A stretch of DNA of 64,000 bases from assembly GCA_043747595.1 (NCBI GenBank), contig JAYTOX010000058.1, positions 1 to 64,000 of the forward strand, read 5' to 3'. The notes below the pieces were generated by a model that had not been told where the DNA came from, made no database searches, and saw only the letters and a list, made by a program, of their open reading frames with translations. Below, piece by piece: positions 9,245 to 18,079 of this stretch (within the stretch, counting starts at the first letter, position 1; each line of letters opens with the position of its first letter). This DNA comes from JADKIH01 sp043747595. GTDB lineage: Bacteria > Bacteroidota > Bacteroidia > AKYH767-A > 2013-40CM-41-45. The position numbers and the translations under genes were made by a program.

Positions 9245-9673
9245 CTATGGTTTGGTATTGAACTTTTTTCGAATCGGAATTTTAAATTCTTTTTCTGCAA
9301 TGTCAACCATTGTTGAAAAGGCGATTGCTTTCAATTCCGCATCTTTTAATTGCTTCTCCAGCTCTCTAATCCTTTTTTTTAGTTGAAGGTTTTCAAAAGA
9401 TTCTTCAGCGTCCGCCGTCTCTTGCCTGGATTTTCGTTTTCTTGGCATAGATGCAATTTTTCTTTCCAAGGTAACATTTAATGGTTTTTCTTTGGTGGGG
9501 TATCCCAATTTTTTCATCCACCTATTCAACTGCCCATGTTCTTCAATCTGGCCGGTGTACTTGGCCCAAATTTCACGCTTGGTGCAACCTTTATCTAACA
9601 TTTCCTGAATAATCTCATGTTGCTCTTCTTTTGTAAAATGCCGTCCTTTTTTTTGTATTATTTTCTTTGCCAT
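9245..9673 (-). CDS. IS3-family transposase OrfA (HTH DNA-binding protein)
   Basis: A 142-residue protein, basic at its N-terminus, with a helix-turn-helix (FTKEEQHEIIQEMLDKGCTK) and a C-terminal coiled-coil/leucine-zipper stretch (ESFENLQLKKRIRELEKQLK), the usual OrfA layout. It binds the terminal repeats and, when translation shifts frame near its end, provides the N-terminus of OrfAB. It ends five bases before the orfB ATG. Confidence 0.85.
   Translation of the reverse strand: MAKKIIQKKGRHFTKEEQHEIIQEMLDKGCTKREIWAKYTGQIEEHGQLNRWMKKLGYPTKEKPLNVTLERKIASMPRKRKSRQETADAEESFENLQLKKRIRELEKQLKDAELKAIAFSTMVDIAEKEFKIPIRKKFNTKP
9263..9269 (-). promoter_or_regulatory. Programmed -1 frameshift site A-AAA-AAG
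   Basis: On the minus strand the orfA zero frame reads CGA AAA AAG TTC, which contains the heptamer A AAA AAG, the standard IS3-family slippery site. After a one-base backward slip, reading continues as VQYQTIEAM and then into OrfB without a stop. The site lies 16 bases before the orfA stop codon. Confidence 0.8.
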
Positions 9674-9772
9674 TTTTTGATAGATTTGTGTAAACCTATT
9701 TCAGGACAAGACAACATTGTGCGGGTAGACAGTTTAGTGCATCTAAGCCGCCACTTCTTTTAGCTGCAAACC

Positions 9773-9782
9773 GTTATCAGAT
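9773..9782. repeat. Left inverted repeat flanking the DUF4209 gene
   Basis: GTTATCAGAT here is the exact reverse complement of 11726-11735. The match continues with one mismatch through a following TTTT on each side. The two copies bracket only the DUF4209 gene, so they may mark the ends of a mobile or exchangeable module. The copy overlaps the right arm of the large hairpin at 9748-9780. Confidence 0.45.
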
Positions 9783-9832
9783 ATTTTGAGAACGCTCCGA
9801 ACGAACAGTAACGCAATAACAAAACGACTAGC

Positions 9833-11689
9833 TTGACACTTGAAGAAATATATAAAATAATTGACGACCCGAATTTTGTATTGACAGAAAAATGGGACAA
9901 CAAGGTAACACCTCTTTTCAAAACTTTTGGTGATGAAAAAAATAAAGAAGGACTAACTGACCTTGTGAGAATAGCTCAAGCTGAAATGGATGTGCAAAGC
10001 TTTGTAATTAGCGACAACAAATTAAGCCCGTCTTTAACTTCAACTAATGATAAAGGAGAATATTTTGAATTCCCTTCTCTTAAACTATGGGGTGAAGAAG
10101 AATTCAATCACATTATTCAACGGCAGAAACAAACAAAGAACCCGCATTTAAAAGCAAGATATTCTCACATACTTTGGTTATCTCCCAAGAAACATTTAAG
10201 ATTTGCAACAGATGCTTTGACACAATACATAAAAGTTATTCGTAACTTGAATTCTATTGTATGGGACGATGATGAGAGAAGGGATGTTTATGTATTAAAA
10301 TTGTTTATCTCAAACGCTTTTCATTTAGCAACCTCTACAAGTAAGCCAGCAGAAATTGAGAAAATTAAGAAACTAATACTTCCAATCATACGAAAATTTC
10401 GTTTTGAATCAGACAAGACATACGTTAACATTAATTTGGTTCATCTAATGTTAGACAACCCTAAAGTATTTAAACAAAACGATTTTAAAAACCTTGACAA
10501 GCATTGTCTTAAGTACGCAAATAAACAAACATCTCTTCATTCAAAAATTGATATATTAATAGTAGCAGATAAGGTTTCAAATAAACTTGGAATTAGAAAT
10601 ACAATTTATCAAGAACTAATAGCAAAATCTTATGAAGAATTAAGTCATCAACGAGAGGATGCATCCAATATGGTTGCAATCAAGTTTTGCCAAGATGCAA
10701 TGAAATATTATAAGAAATTAAAAAATGTTTCTAAAGTAAAAGAACTTGAAGAAAGATATAAATACTTAAAACAAAACAGGAAATTAGGACATTTTGAACA
10801 CGAGGCAGATATAACTGATATTGTAAAAGAATTAAGAAAAGTTGCTGATGGAGTTTTGAAACTACCAACAGATAAAATCATTGGATTTCTAATGTATTCA
10901 CCTATAATTTTTCCACCTTACGAACATTTGTATGACGAAGCAATGAAAAAGAAAAAGGAAAACAGTGTTAATTTTCTTTTCGGAACGGTTTTAAATGACG
11001 AATACGGACATACAGCGGCTCACTATAATGATGATGATGAAAAAATTCATTTCTCAATTATGCAAGGTTTTGATTACAGAATTAGAATGTCTTCGCTTAT
11101 TCTTTTAAATGAAATATTTTTCAGAGCAGTTGAAAAAAATAAACTTTCATCTAACTCCTTTTTAAACTTTATTCGTAAACACACTTGGCTTGGACAAGAT
11201 TTTACGATAACTTACAATGAAGGAGAAATAAATAGTTTTAATTGGCTTCATACTCTTGCTCCAGGAATCAATGACTTTTTTAGTCAAATTTTTTTCCTGT
11301 ACCAGAACCCATTGAACATTCCTAACTTTGTTTTAGCAATTGATAGTTTAAGTATTAAAATTGAAGGCATCCTTCGCGACATATGTGAAACAAGAGGTGT
11401 AACAACATTTTACCAAACATCAGACGCAAAAGGCAGAAACATAGTTATGGAAAAAGACATTAACGCACTATTACGAGAGGATACGATTAAAAACACTTTG
11501 AGCAAAGATGATTTAATGTTACTTCAGTACCTGCTTGTTGACAAAGCAGGCGTTAATTTAAGAAACAAAGTTGCACACACATTAATAAGAAAAGCAGAAA
11601 ACTATGGACTTGCATATATTATGATGCTTATAATGGTAATACTAAAGTTGGCGAAAAGTGAGTATGCACCACCACAGAACAAAAATTAA
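9833..11689 (+). CDS. DUF4209-domain (HEPN-like) protein, putative defence gene
   Basis: A 618-residue, mostly helical soluble protein starting at TTG (9833); an in-frame TAA at 9809 and the lack of an early ATG leave no better start. The C-terminus carries the DUF4209 signature: IDSLSIKIEGILRDIC and, at residues 577-582, RNKVAH, the R-N-x3-H element of that family. R-x4-6-H is also the catalytic motif of HEPN RNases, many of which act in abortive infection or toxin systems. The preceding 450 residues are not recognised. Its place beside an R-M-like operon and between IS elements favours a defence role, but the activity is inferred. It could also be a non-defence regulator. Confidence 0.65.
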   Translation: MTLEEIYKIIDDPNFVLTEKWDNKVTPLFKTFGDEKNKEGLTDLVRIAQAEMDVQSFVISDNKLSPSLTSTNDKGEYFEFPSLKLWGEEEFNHIIQRQKQTKNPHLKARYSHILWLSPKKHLRFATDALTQYIKVIRNLNSIVWDDDERRDVYVLKLFISNAFHLATSTSKPAEIEKIKKLILPIIRKFRFESDKTYVNINLVHLMLDNPKVFKQNDFKNLDKHCLKYANKQTSLHSKIDILIVADKVSNKLGIRNTIYQELIAKSYEELSHQREDASNMVAIKFCQDAMKYYKKLKNVSKVKELEERYKYLKQNRKLGHFEHEADITDIVKELRKVADGVLKLPTDKIIGFLMYSPIIFPPYEHLYDEAMKKKKENSVNFLFGTVLNDEYGHTAAHYNDDDEKIHFSIMQGFDYRIRMSSLILLNEIFFRAVEKNKLSSNSFLNFIRKHTWLGQDFTITYNEGEINSFNWLHTLAPGINDFFSQIFFLYQNPLNIPNFVLAIDSLSIKIEGILRDICETRGVTTFYQTSDAKGRNIVMEKDINALLREDTIKNTLSKDDLMLLQYLLVDKAGVNLRNKVAHTLIRKAENYGLAYIMMLIMVILKLAKSEYAPPQNKN

Positions 11690-11725
11690 AATAGAAACAA
11701 CACGACACGAAGAAAAAAGAAAAAC

Positions 11726-11735
11726 ATCTGATAAC
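11726..11735. repeat. Right inverted repeat flanking the DUF4209 gene
   Basis: ATCTGATAAC is the exact reverse complement of 9773-9782. It lies 36 bases after the DUF4209 stop. A TAAC ... CCTAAAAAAA string follows at 11741-11767, like the one after the R-M-like operon at 8190-8208. Confidence 0.45.
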
Positions 11736-11805
11736 ATAAGTAACCGTTGCACAACCCCCTAAAAAAACCTGAAAAATAAATCTTCCTGTGAACTTTTATG
11801 GAATC

Positions 11806-12183
11806 CTATAGCGGCTGAAAAATATTCCGGGAATTATGGCGATACACATAGCGCCTGACAACGAAAATTGTTGACAACACCCACCCTTTTGTTAATATCG
11901 ATGAAATTTCGAGCCGACTGCACACACTTATCCTCTTTGGTGCATTCCACTTTAAGAGTTTTTTCAGGTTGTAAGCAATTGCGGCGGCGAGCATAAACTT
12001 ATTGGCACTTTTTATTCCGCGTGTATAGATTCTTCGCATACCGGTGAAATTAATCAATGAGCCTAATACCGGTTCTACCGTAGATGAACGCAATCTCATC
12101 ATCCGTTTTGCATTTTTATTTTGCATACGCACATGTTTTGTGCTTCGCATCAAATTGTGCATAATCAAACGGTATCGCTCCAA
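11806..12183 (-). pseudogene. C-terminal fragment of an IS1182-type transposase
   Basis: About 80 residues match the end of the DDE_Tnp_1_6 domain: RSSTVEPVLGSLINFTGMRR, RGIKSANKFMLAAAIAYNLKK. The glutamate in STVEPV is the usual third catalytic residue. The larger upstream part with the two aspartates is absent; sequence before 12183 no longer resembles a transposase in any frame. It is a remnant that marks the right side of the accessory block. Confidence 0.75.
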
Positions 12184-12377
12184 TTTTTCGGCAAAGCCGT
12201 TTGGCTATCCTACGGAAAATAAAAAGAGAGGCATAGCCAAAGCAAAATCCAATGCAATTTTCAGCACTTTTTATTTTGCCCAACCGCACTACCGTTTTCA
12301 TAGAAAGCGTATAGCTTAAAATCCAAAAGCTCCATTCATACGTATGTTCATTTATCAAATGAATAACCAAACACTGT
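12184..12377. other. Degraded sequence between IS remnant and receptor gene
   Basis: I see no gene. An inverted repeat (TTTGGCTAT at 12200-12208 and ATAGCCAAA at 12233-12241) could be an IS end or a hairpin. Confidence 0.3.
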
Positions 12378-14645
12378 ATGGGGACAAATTCTACCAAAAC
12401 TCTATTTTATTTTCTCATTTTCATTCTCACAAGCGGAAATATTGTTGCGCAAAATTTTTCTATCAAAGGACAAGTAACGGCAAATGACGGAGGCGGCCCG
12501 ATTGTAGGAGCTACTGTAATTTTAGCGAACACCGACAAAGGAACAACTACCGATGCCCTTGGAAACTTCAATCTGAAAGGAGTTGCTCAAGGGAATTATC
12601 ACTTAGTAATTTCTTATTTGGGTTATGAGAACTTAGTGAAAGCAATTTCACTCACAGACAATCAGCAAATAAAAATTTCTTTGAACCCTTCTTCAATCAA
12701 TCTCACAGAAGTTACCGTTAGCCCAAACAAATCAATTACACAAAATGAATCCATTTCAGGAGTTGACAAACTTTTGCGACCTGTAAACACAGCACAGGAT
12801 TTATTGCGCCTTGTACCCGGACTTTTTATTGCGCAACATGCGGGAGGAGGAAAAGCCGAACAGATTTTTTTGCGTGGCTTTGATTGCGACCACGGAACTG
12901 ATTTTAATATCTCCGTTGACGGCATGCCAGTCAACATGGTTTCTCATGCGCATGGACAAGGTTACGCAGATTTTCATTTTGTAATTCCCGAAACTGTTGA
13001 CCGCTTAAAAGTTTACAAGGGACCTTACACAACACGTTTTGGAGATTTTGCAACATCAGGCACTGGAGAATTTTTTACAAAGAATTCTATTGACCACAAT
13101 GAAGTGAAAGCCGAACTTGGAATGTTTGATACTTATCGTGCGCTTGGAATGTTCAAACTTTTAGACAAGCAACATCTTTTTTCTAAAGAAAAAGAAAACG
13201 CATACATCGCAGGTGAATATGTTTTTACCAACGCTTATTTTGACCAGAAACAAAAATTCAATCGTTACAATTTGTTTGGAAAATATTCGGGCCTATTGAA
13301 CGCATCAAACTATTTCACTTTTTCAGCATCAACATTTTTTGCTGATTGGGATGCTTCGGGACAAGTTCCGCAACGGGCAGTTGATGCAGGAATCATTAAC
13401 CGTTACGGCAGTGTTGACCCATCCGAAGGCGGACAAACTCACCGAACAAACATCAATACAATTTTAACCACTACAACAAAGAACAACGCCATCATAAAAA
13501 ATCAATTCTACTATGTAAATTATTATTTCAATCTGTATTCCAATTTTACTTTCTATCTCAACGACCCTGTTCATGGCGATGAAATAAATCAAACAGACCA
13601 GCGAAATATTTTTGGCTATACAGGTTCATATCAGAAGGATTATTTCATTGCTGCTAAAACATTGCACGCAACAGCAGGCATCGGAACAAGAAATGATTTA
13701 GCGCAAATCTCTCTCAAGCACGCAGAAAAGAGAATTGTTCTTGACACAATCGTTTCAGGAAATGTTTATCAGCAAAACACAAACGCTTTTCTTGACTTCA
13801 CGCTTGACATCAACAAACATTTTTCAATCAACGCAGGAACACGATTAGATTATTTTCAATTCAATTTCACAGATGATAAAGTGGATAGTTTATCGGGAAC
13901 AAAATCAATTGTACGTGCAAGTCCGAAGTTGAATTTTTATTATGCAGTGAATGACAAACTTCAATTCTTTTTAAAATCAGGAATTGGTTTTCATTCTAAT
14001 GATGCCAGGTCAGTTGTCGTAAATCATGTTGACAACAGTTTGCCGAAAGCGTATGGTGCAGAAGTAGGAAGTGAATTCAAATTAGGAAAACGCATTTTAG
14101 TAAACGCTGCATTGTGGAGTTTGTATCTGCAAAGCGAATTGGTTTATGTAGGCGATGAGGCGACAGTTGAAACAAATAATCCTACGCAAAGAATCGGAAC
14201 TGATTTAAGTATCCGTTATCAAATCACCGATAAATTATTTGCTGATGTTGACTTGAATTACAGTCATGGAAGATTAGTCGGAGTTCCCAAAGGAGAAAAT
14301 TTTATTCCACTTGCACCACGCTTAACAAGCATTGCAGGACTAACTTACAAGCAAGACAAAGGCATCAATGCAAGTTTGCGTTATCGCTTCATTGACTCAC
14401 GACCAGCAAACGAAACGAATAGCGTAACCGCCAAAGGATATTTTTTATTGGATGCAGTTATTGCTTACAAACTTTCAAAGTTTGACTTTGGTTTGAGTGC
14501 CGAAAATATTTTAAACACCGTTTGGAATCAGGCGCAGTTTGACACCGAAAGCCGTTTGTTTAGTGAACCTGCTCCAGTTTCCGAATTGCATTTCACCCCA
14601 GGAACTCCTTTCTTTATTAAGGGAAATATTGCTTTCCACTTTTGA
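12378..14645 (+). CDS. TonB-dependent outer membrane receptor
   Basis: A 755-residue precursor. After a signal peptide ending near VAQ (residue 25) comes a carboxypeptidase-D-like regulatory domain (about 28-105, SIKGQVTAND ... ISYLGYENL), a plug domain (about 125-235, with IFLRGFDCDHGTDFNISVDG) and a 22-strand-type beta barrel ending in phenylalanine (IAFHF). Such proteins import large or scarce ligands using TonB energy. The plug contains a striking HAHGQGYAD at 190-198, and the His-rich region could bind a metal or metal complex. No SusD partner or ABC transporter lies beside it, so the substrate is unknown. It borders the IS-rich block and may have been acquired with it. Confidence 0.85.
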   Translation: MGTNSTKTLFYFLIFILTSGNIVAQNFSIKGQVTANDGGGPIVGATVILANTDKGTTTDALGNFNLKGVAQGNYHLVISYLGYENLVKAISLTDNQQIKISLNPSSINLTEVTVSPNKSITQNESISGVDKLLRPVNTAQDLLRLVPGLFIAQHAGGGKAEQIFLRGFDCDHGTDFNISVDGMPVNMVSHAHGQGYADFHFVIPETVDRLKVYKGPYTTRFGDFATSGTGEFFTKNSIDHNEVKAELGMFDTYRALGMFKLLDKQHLFSKEKENAYIAGEYVFTNAYFDQKQKFNRYNLFGKYSGLLNASNYFTFSASTFFADWDASGQVPQRAVDAGIINRYGSVDPSEGGQTHRTNINTILTTTTKNNAIIKNQFYYVNYYFNLYSNFTFYLNDPVHGDEINQTDQRNIFGYTGSYQKDYFIAAKTLHATAGIGTRNDLAQISLKHAEKRIVLDTIVSGNVYQQNTNAFLDFTLDINKHFSINAGTRLDYFQFNFTDDKVDSLSGTKSIVRASPKLNFYYAVNDKLQFFLKSGIGFHSNDARSVVVNHVDNSLPKAYGAEVGSEFKLGKRILVNAALWSLYLQSELVYVGDEATVETNNPTQRIGTDLSIRYQITDKLFADVDLNYSHGRLVGVPKGENFIPLAPRLTSIAGLTYKQDKGINASLRYRFIDSRPANETNSVTAKGYFLLDAVIAYKLSKFDFGLSAENILNTVWNQAQFDTESRLFSEPAPVSELHFTPGTPFFIKGNIAFHF

Positions 14646-15500
14646 TCGCACACAAACTTTTGTACAAGTATCGCCAACGCTTTTGCATTCACATTTTATT
14701 TTTTGCATGGCACAATCCAAATGCTGAAAAATAAAAATAGAGCGCAAGCCACCGCACATCACACTGCAAACATTCCTGCAAACTCCTACCTTTGGAGCTA
14801 TGAATGTAGTTCGCATCTACAACTTTTTGTGTGGACATGAACAGTTTTGCCTTGAACGAACAGCAGCACAAGCACCTACCATAAATTCCACTCTAACCAC
14901 CCCACCAAACATTTTCCAAACTATTCTTCCTCTATTTAAATTTTATTCTAAAAAAAGAGTTTGATATTGTTTACTTGTTAATGATCCGGTCCGGGATTTG
15001 TTTGATTTTAGGATAATTGGAATGGGAGCCTTCCCTACTTTTTATCAAACTTATTTGCCCGTTAATTTTAATTATTTAATTCAACTCAACATCTGTAAAC
15101 ACTTGCAAGTTGTTATTAGCTTTTATAAAGGGGCTGTCATCCTTAATTAGCAGAGTTTTTATTGTTGGAAAAAAAGTACAGTGATTCGCTTGAATCGGCT
15201 TACGTTTGCTTGTTATACAATGGTTCGCTAATTTTTTTCTTAAATGTCATAACTCAAAATTTAATTGGTTTGAGTTGATATTGTACATGAAAGATAGACG
15301 CGAAGGCTTCCTGTCAATTGTGTAACTTGGTCGTCTCAAATCTATTTCAATTGCCTTAAGGGTCTAGCCCTTTATAAAAAAGGAGGTACTACCATAACCT
15401 TCTTAAAAATTAATTCACTTTTAGTTTCCCATATTGCAACATAATAGTATTTTTATGATGTATTTGAAACTTGATTGCATTGAATTAAAACAATAACAAA
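14646..15500. other. Long non-coding stretch
   Basis: About 850 bases with no convincing gene on either strand; the short frames lack recognisable sequence. The first 250 bases carry the same C/A-rich motifs (GCCAACGCTT, CCGCACA) as the gaps in the accessory block. TACGTTTG at 15201-15208 resembles a -7 promoter box, but no gene follows closely. Confidence 0.4.
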
Positions 15501-16472
15501 ATGAAAATAAATCAACTTTTACTAGTAATCTTTGCCCTTGTTTTGAGCGGAAATATTTATGGACAATTAAATAATGGATTAAAAGCACACTATTCATTTG
15601 GCGGAAACGCAAATGACATTAGTGGCCAAAACAACAATGGTCAATTAATAGGGTCTCCTATTCTAACAACAGATCGATTTGGCACCTCGAATTGCGCTTA
15701 TGAATTTCCAGGCGACACGTTGAATTATATTGATGTAAATTATTCAACCGACTTTAATATTCCAACTACAGGTTCCTTTAGTATTAGTTTATGGTATGCA
15801 GGTGGAACAACAAATATTGGAGACTTTGAAATTTTATTTGAAAAAAACGATTCGGCAGTAAGCCCAATTCCATCTGACTATCATCTAGCATTATATGACT
15901 TTAATAAACCGAGTTTTGGAAGCCAATATTCACCAATTGTAATGCCACAAAATTCACCACAAATTCCTGATACAATTTGGCACCATATTGTTGGCATCTA
16001 TGATAACCAAAAATGGTTTATATACGAAGACGATACTTTACGAGCTTCAGAAATAACTCAAACCAATAGTATCTTTCAGTCAACCGGAAACATTACAATC
16101 GGAAAAAATTTTCAAGGAAAAATTGATGATATTCGATTTTACGATCGTATATTAACAGCTAGTGAAATACATCAAATTTATTTATTACCGGGCTCTTGTC
16201 TAGTGTCTGATGTAGACGGATCAGTGGAATTATCATCAATAGAAATTTTCCCGAATCCGACAGCTGATATGATTCACCTTAATTTTAATAACTCTGATGA
16301 TTTTATAATTGTTTCTGTTTTTAATATTTATGGTCAAGAAATAATCAAGCAGAGTTTAAAAAAAGAGCAAACAGTGATTAATTTAAATTCATATCCCAAT
16401 GGATTTTACTATATAAAAATTTCAGATAAAGGGTCTATCCAAAGTAGAATGATAGAAAAAATAAACTACTGA
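15501..16472 (+). CDS. Secreted LamG-domain protein with type IX sorting domain
   Basis: A 323-residue precursor: a signal peptide to about residue 21 (NIYGQ), then a concanavalin/LamG-like domain (about 25-235, starting GLKAHYSFGGNANDISG and ending GKIDDIRFYDRILTASEI), then a C-terminal type IX secretion sorting domain (about 246-323, EIFPNPTADMIHL ... YPNGFYYIKI). It should cross the inner membrane by Sec and then be exported or surface-anchored by the T9SS. LamG domains usually bind glycans or proteins. No catalytic domain is present, so an adhesion or binding role is likely. It stands alone between non-coding stretches. Confidence 0.85.
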   Translation: MKINQLLLVIFALVLSGNIYGQLNNGLKAHYSFGGNANDISGQNNNGQLIGSPILTTDRFGTSNCAYEFPGDTLNYIDVNYSTDFNIPTTGSFSISLWYAGGTTNIGDFEILFEKNDSAVSPIPSDYHLALYDFNKPSFGSQYSPIVMPQNSPQIPDTIWHHIVGIYDNQKWFIYEDDTLRASEITQTNSIFQSTGNITIGKNFQGKIDDIRFYDRILTASEIHQIYLLPGSCLVSDVDGSVELSSIEIFPNPTADMIHLNFNNSDDFIIVSVFNIYGQEIIKQSLKKEQTVINLNSYPNGFYYIKISDKGSIQSRMIEKINY

Positions 16473-16581
16473 AAATATAATTTAATTTCAATTATTTTTT
16501 TGCATTTTGGATAAATGTTTTGGTCACAAATCACTTTTCATAAAACAATAAATCACTACAATTAGCACCTAAAATAATAAC

Positions 16582-17112
16582 ATGCACACCCTATCTACCA
16601 TCCTACTCATAATACTCGGCATCCTCGCTTTGATTTTGTTTGTTGGCCTTTTTATGAAAAAGAAACATTATGTGAAATGCGATATTATTATCAATGCACC
16701 AAGACAAAAAATATTCGACTATTTGAAGTTGATTAAAAACCAAGAGACATTTAACAAACATGCAATGGCCGATCCTGATCGGATAAATGAATTTAAAGGA
16801 ATAGATGGAACAATTGGATTCATTTACTCTTGGAGTGGAAATAAAAATGCCGGCGAAGGACAAAAGGAAATTATAAATTTAGTTGATGGTAAAAAAGTTG
16901 AGATGGAAATTCGTTTTGTAAAACCTATGAAAGCCATTGGTCATGTAATAATGGAAACAGAAGCAGTATCAGACAATCAAACCAATGTTACTTGGAGCAA
17001 TTCAGGCGTACTCAATTATCCGTTGAACATTTTGATACCTTTTATGGAAAAACAAGTTGCGAAAGATATGGATAGTAGTTTGTTGACCTTAAAAACTATT
17101 CTCGAGAAATAG
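16582..17112 (+). CDS. SRPBCC-fold (polyketide cyclase-like) protein with N-terminal membrane anchor
   Basis: A 176-residue protein with one transmembrane helix at about 5-25 and a START/Bet v 1-like domain (VKCDIIINAPRQKIFDYLK ... VTWSNSGVLNYPLN). These domains form a deep pocket for hydrophobic ligands. The Bacteroidota forms with an N-terminal helix are common and uncharacterised. Nothing in the neighbourhood suggests a substrate. Confidence 0.75.
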   Translation: MHTLSTILLIILGILALILFVGLFMKKKHYVKCDIIINAPRQKIFDYLKLIKNQETFNKHAMADPDRINEFKGIDGTIGFIYSWSGNKNAGEGQKEIINLVDGKKVEMEIRFVKPMKAIGHVIMETEAVSDNQTNVTWSNSGVLNYPLNILIPFMEKQVAKDMDSSLLTLKTILEK

Positions 17113-17499
17113 TTTTGATGATAAAAAAAAGTAATCAATAAATCATTTTCAAAATAATTTTACACTCTTGTTTTCATCAACAAATAATTTTGATAAATTG
17201 TATTAAACTTGACAATATTTAAATTGACGAGCCCAAACATTATCAAAACATTTTTTATAAAATAATTTTTCTGTTCGGTCTTTCATTCAATCCCATAAAA
17301 GGCCTAGTGCATTAGCCGCTACAAAAGATGCACAACCATATTCCATTGGGGAGTTTTTCCCTCTTCCGGCAACTCCCAAAACAAATACAATTCAGTTTTT
17401 AAGAAAATTTTTCTGTTTAATCTATTAGGTTCCTTGCCATTTTTTGATAGATTTGTAATCAGCTAATTTAATACCTAGCAATACAGACAGAAATCAAAA
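17113..17499. other. Non-coding gap with a short IS3-like remnant
   Basis: I see no gene. Bases 17434-17456 are identical over 23 bp to 9667-9689, the part of the IS3 element that spans the orfA start codon and its 5' leader. No other similarity to the IS continues on either side, so this may be the trace of a related, decayed insertion. Confidence 0.4.
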
Positions 17500-18009
17500 A
17501 TGAACAAACTGATACTACCAATTTCAATTCTAATAATTCTTACGAGTTGCAAAACGACAAAAAAAATGGAAGAGCAAAAAAATGAACCATCTAAAACAGT
17601 TTCTAATAACGACACAACTCCTAAGGTAACAGGAATTGGCGGAATTTTCTTTTATTCAGACAATGTAAAAGAAGCGAAAGAATGGTACACAAAAAATTTA
17701 GGTATTGAAATAAACGATTGGGGTTCTTCGAGTTTTGAATCGAGAAATATTCACAAACCGGAGCAGATAAACTCTCTTCAGTGGAAGCCATTTAAAAAAG
17801 ATGCTGAATATTTTTCTCCGTCAAAAAAAGATTTTATGATTAATTATCAAGTTCAGAATCTTGAAGGAATGGTGAAGCGACTCAAGGAAAACGGAGTAAC
17901 AATACTTGATACGATTGCATCTTACGACTATGGAAAATTTCTACATATTATGGATGCAGAAGGGAACAAAATTGAACTATGGGAACCGGCTGATGATAGT
18001 AAGAAGTAA
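17500..18009 (+). CDS. VOC (glyoxalase-superfamily) lipoprotein
   Basis: A 169-residue precursor with a lipoprotein signal (ISILIILTSC, lipid-anchored Cys16), a short polar linker and one vicinal-oxygen-chelate domain (about 46-165: GIGGIFFYSDNVKEAKEWYT ... HIMDAEGNKIELWEP). The closing Glu (IELWEP) is the usual metal-ligand position; other ligands are not all conserved. VOC members include glyoxalase I, dioxygenases and resistance proteins, so the reaction is unknown. Its stop codon is the TAA of the first GTAAGAA heptamer of the repeat array that follows. Confidence 0.75.
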   Translation: MNKLILPISILIILTSCKTTKKMEEQKNEPSKTVSNNDTTPKVTGIGGIFFYSDNVKEAKEWYTKNLGIEINDWGSSSFESRNIHKPEQINSLQWKPFKKDAEYFSPSKKDFMINYQVQNLEGMVKRLKENGVTILDTIASYDYGKFLHIMDAEGNKIELWEPADDSKK

Positions 18010-18062
18010 GAAGTAAGAAGTAAGAAGTAAGAAGTAAGAAGTAAGAAGTAAGGAATAAGAAG
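18002..18062 (+). repeat. GTAAGAA heptamer array starting at a stop codon
   Basis: About eight tandem copies of the 7-bp unit GTAAGAA, the last slightly altered (AAGGAATAAGAAG). The array includes the stop codon of the VOC gene. The same unit follows ispG (35648), queA (52142) and, in variant form, ftsX (43513). Confidence 0.9.
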
Positions 18063-18079
18063 TTTACTCTTTATTTTTT

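Larger units (their letters stand above)
8258..9709 (-). mobile_element. IS3-family insertion sequence, apparently intact
   Basis: A 1,452-bp element. The imperfect terminal inverted repeats share CCT-AA-A-GTTTACA (8258-8280, and 9687-9709 on the other strand). The direct repeat GAC lies at 8255-8257 and 9710-9712 and is the expected 3-bp target duplication. It contains orfA and orfB on the minus strand with an A6G slippery site between them. Terminal repeats, target duplication and open frames are all preserved, so it may be active and the insertion fairly recent. Confidence 0.85.

Noticed and set aside
8186..9780. Classical integron attC sites
   Set aside because: The arms pair with each other, but the GTTRRRY/RYYYAAC core sites do not fit and no IntI gene is in the window.
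12116..12397. A 93-residue minus-strand frame beside the IS1182 remnant
   Set aside because: It overlaps the transposase fragment in another frame, and the sequence looks like translated non-coding DNA.
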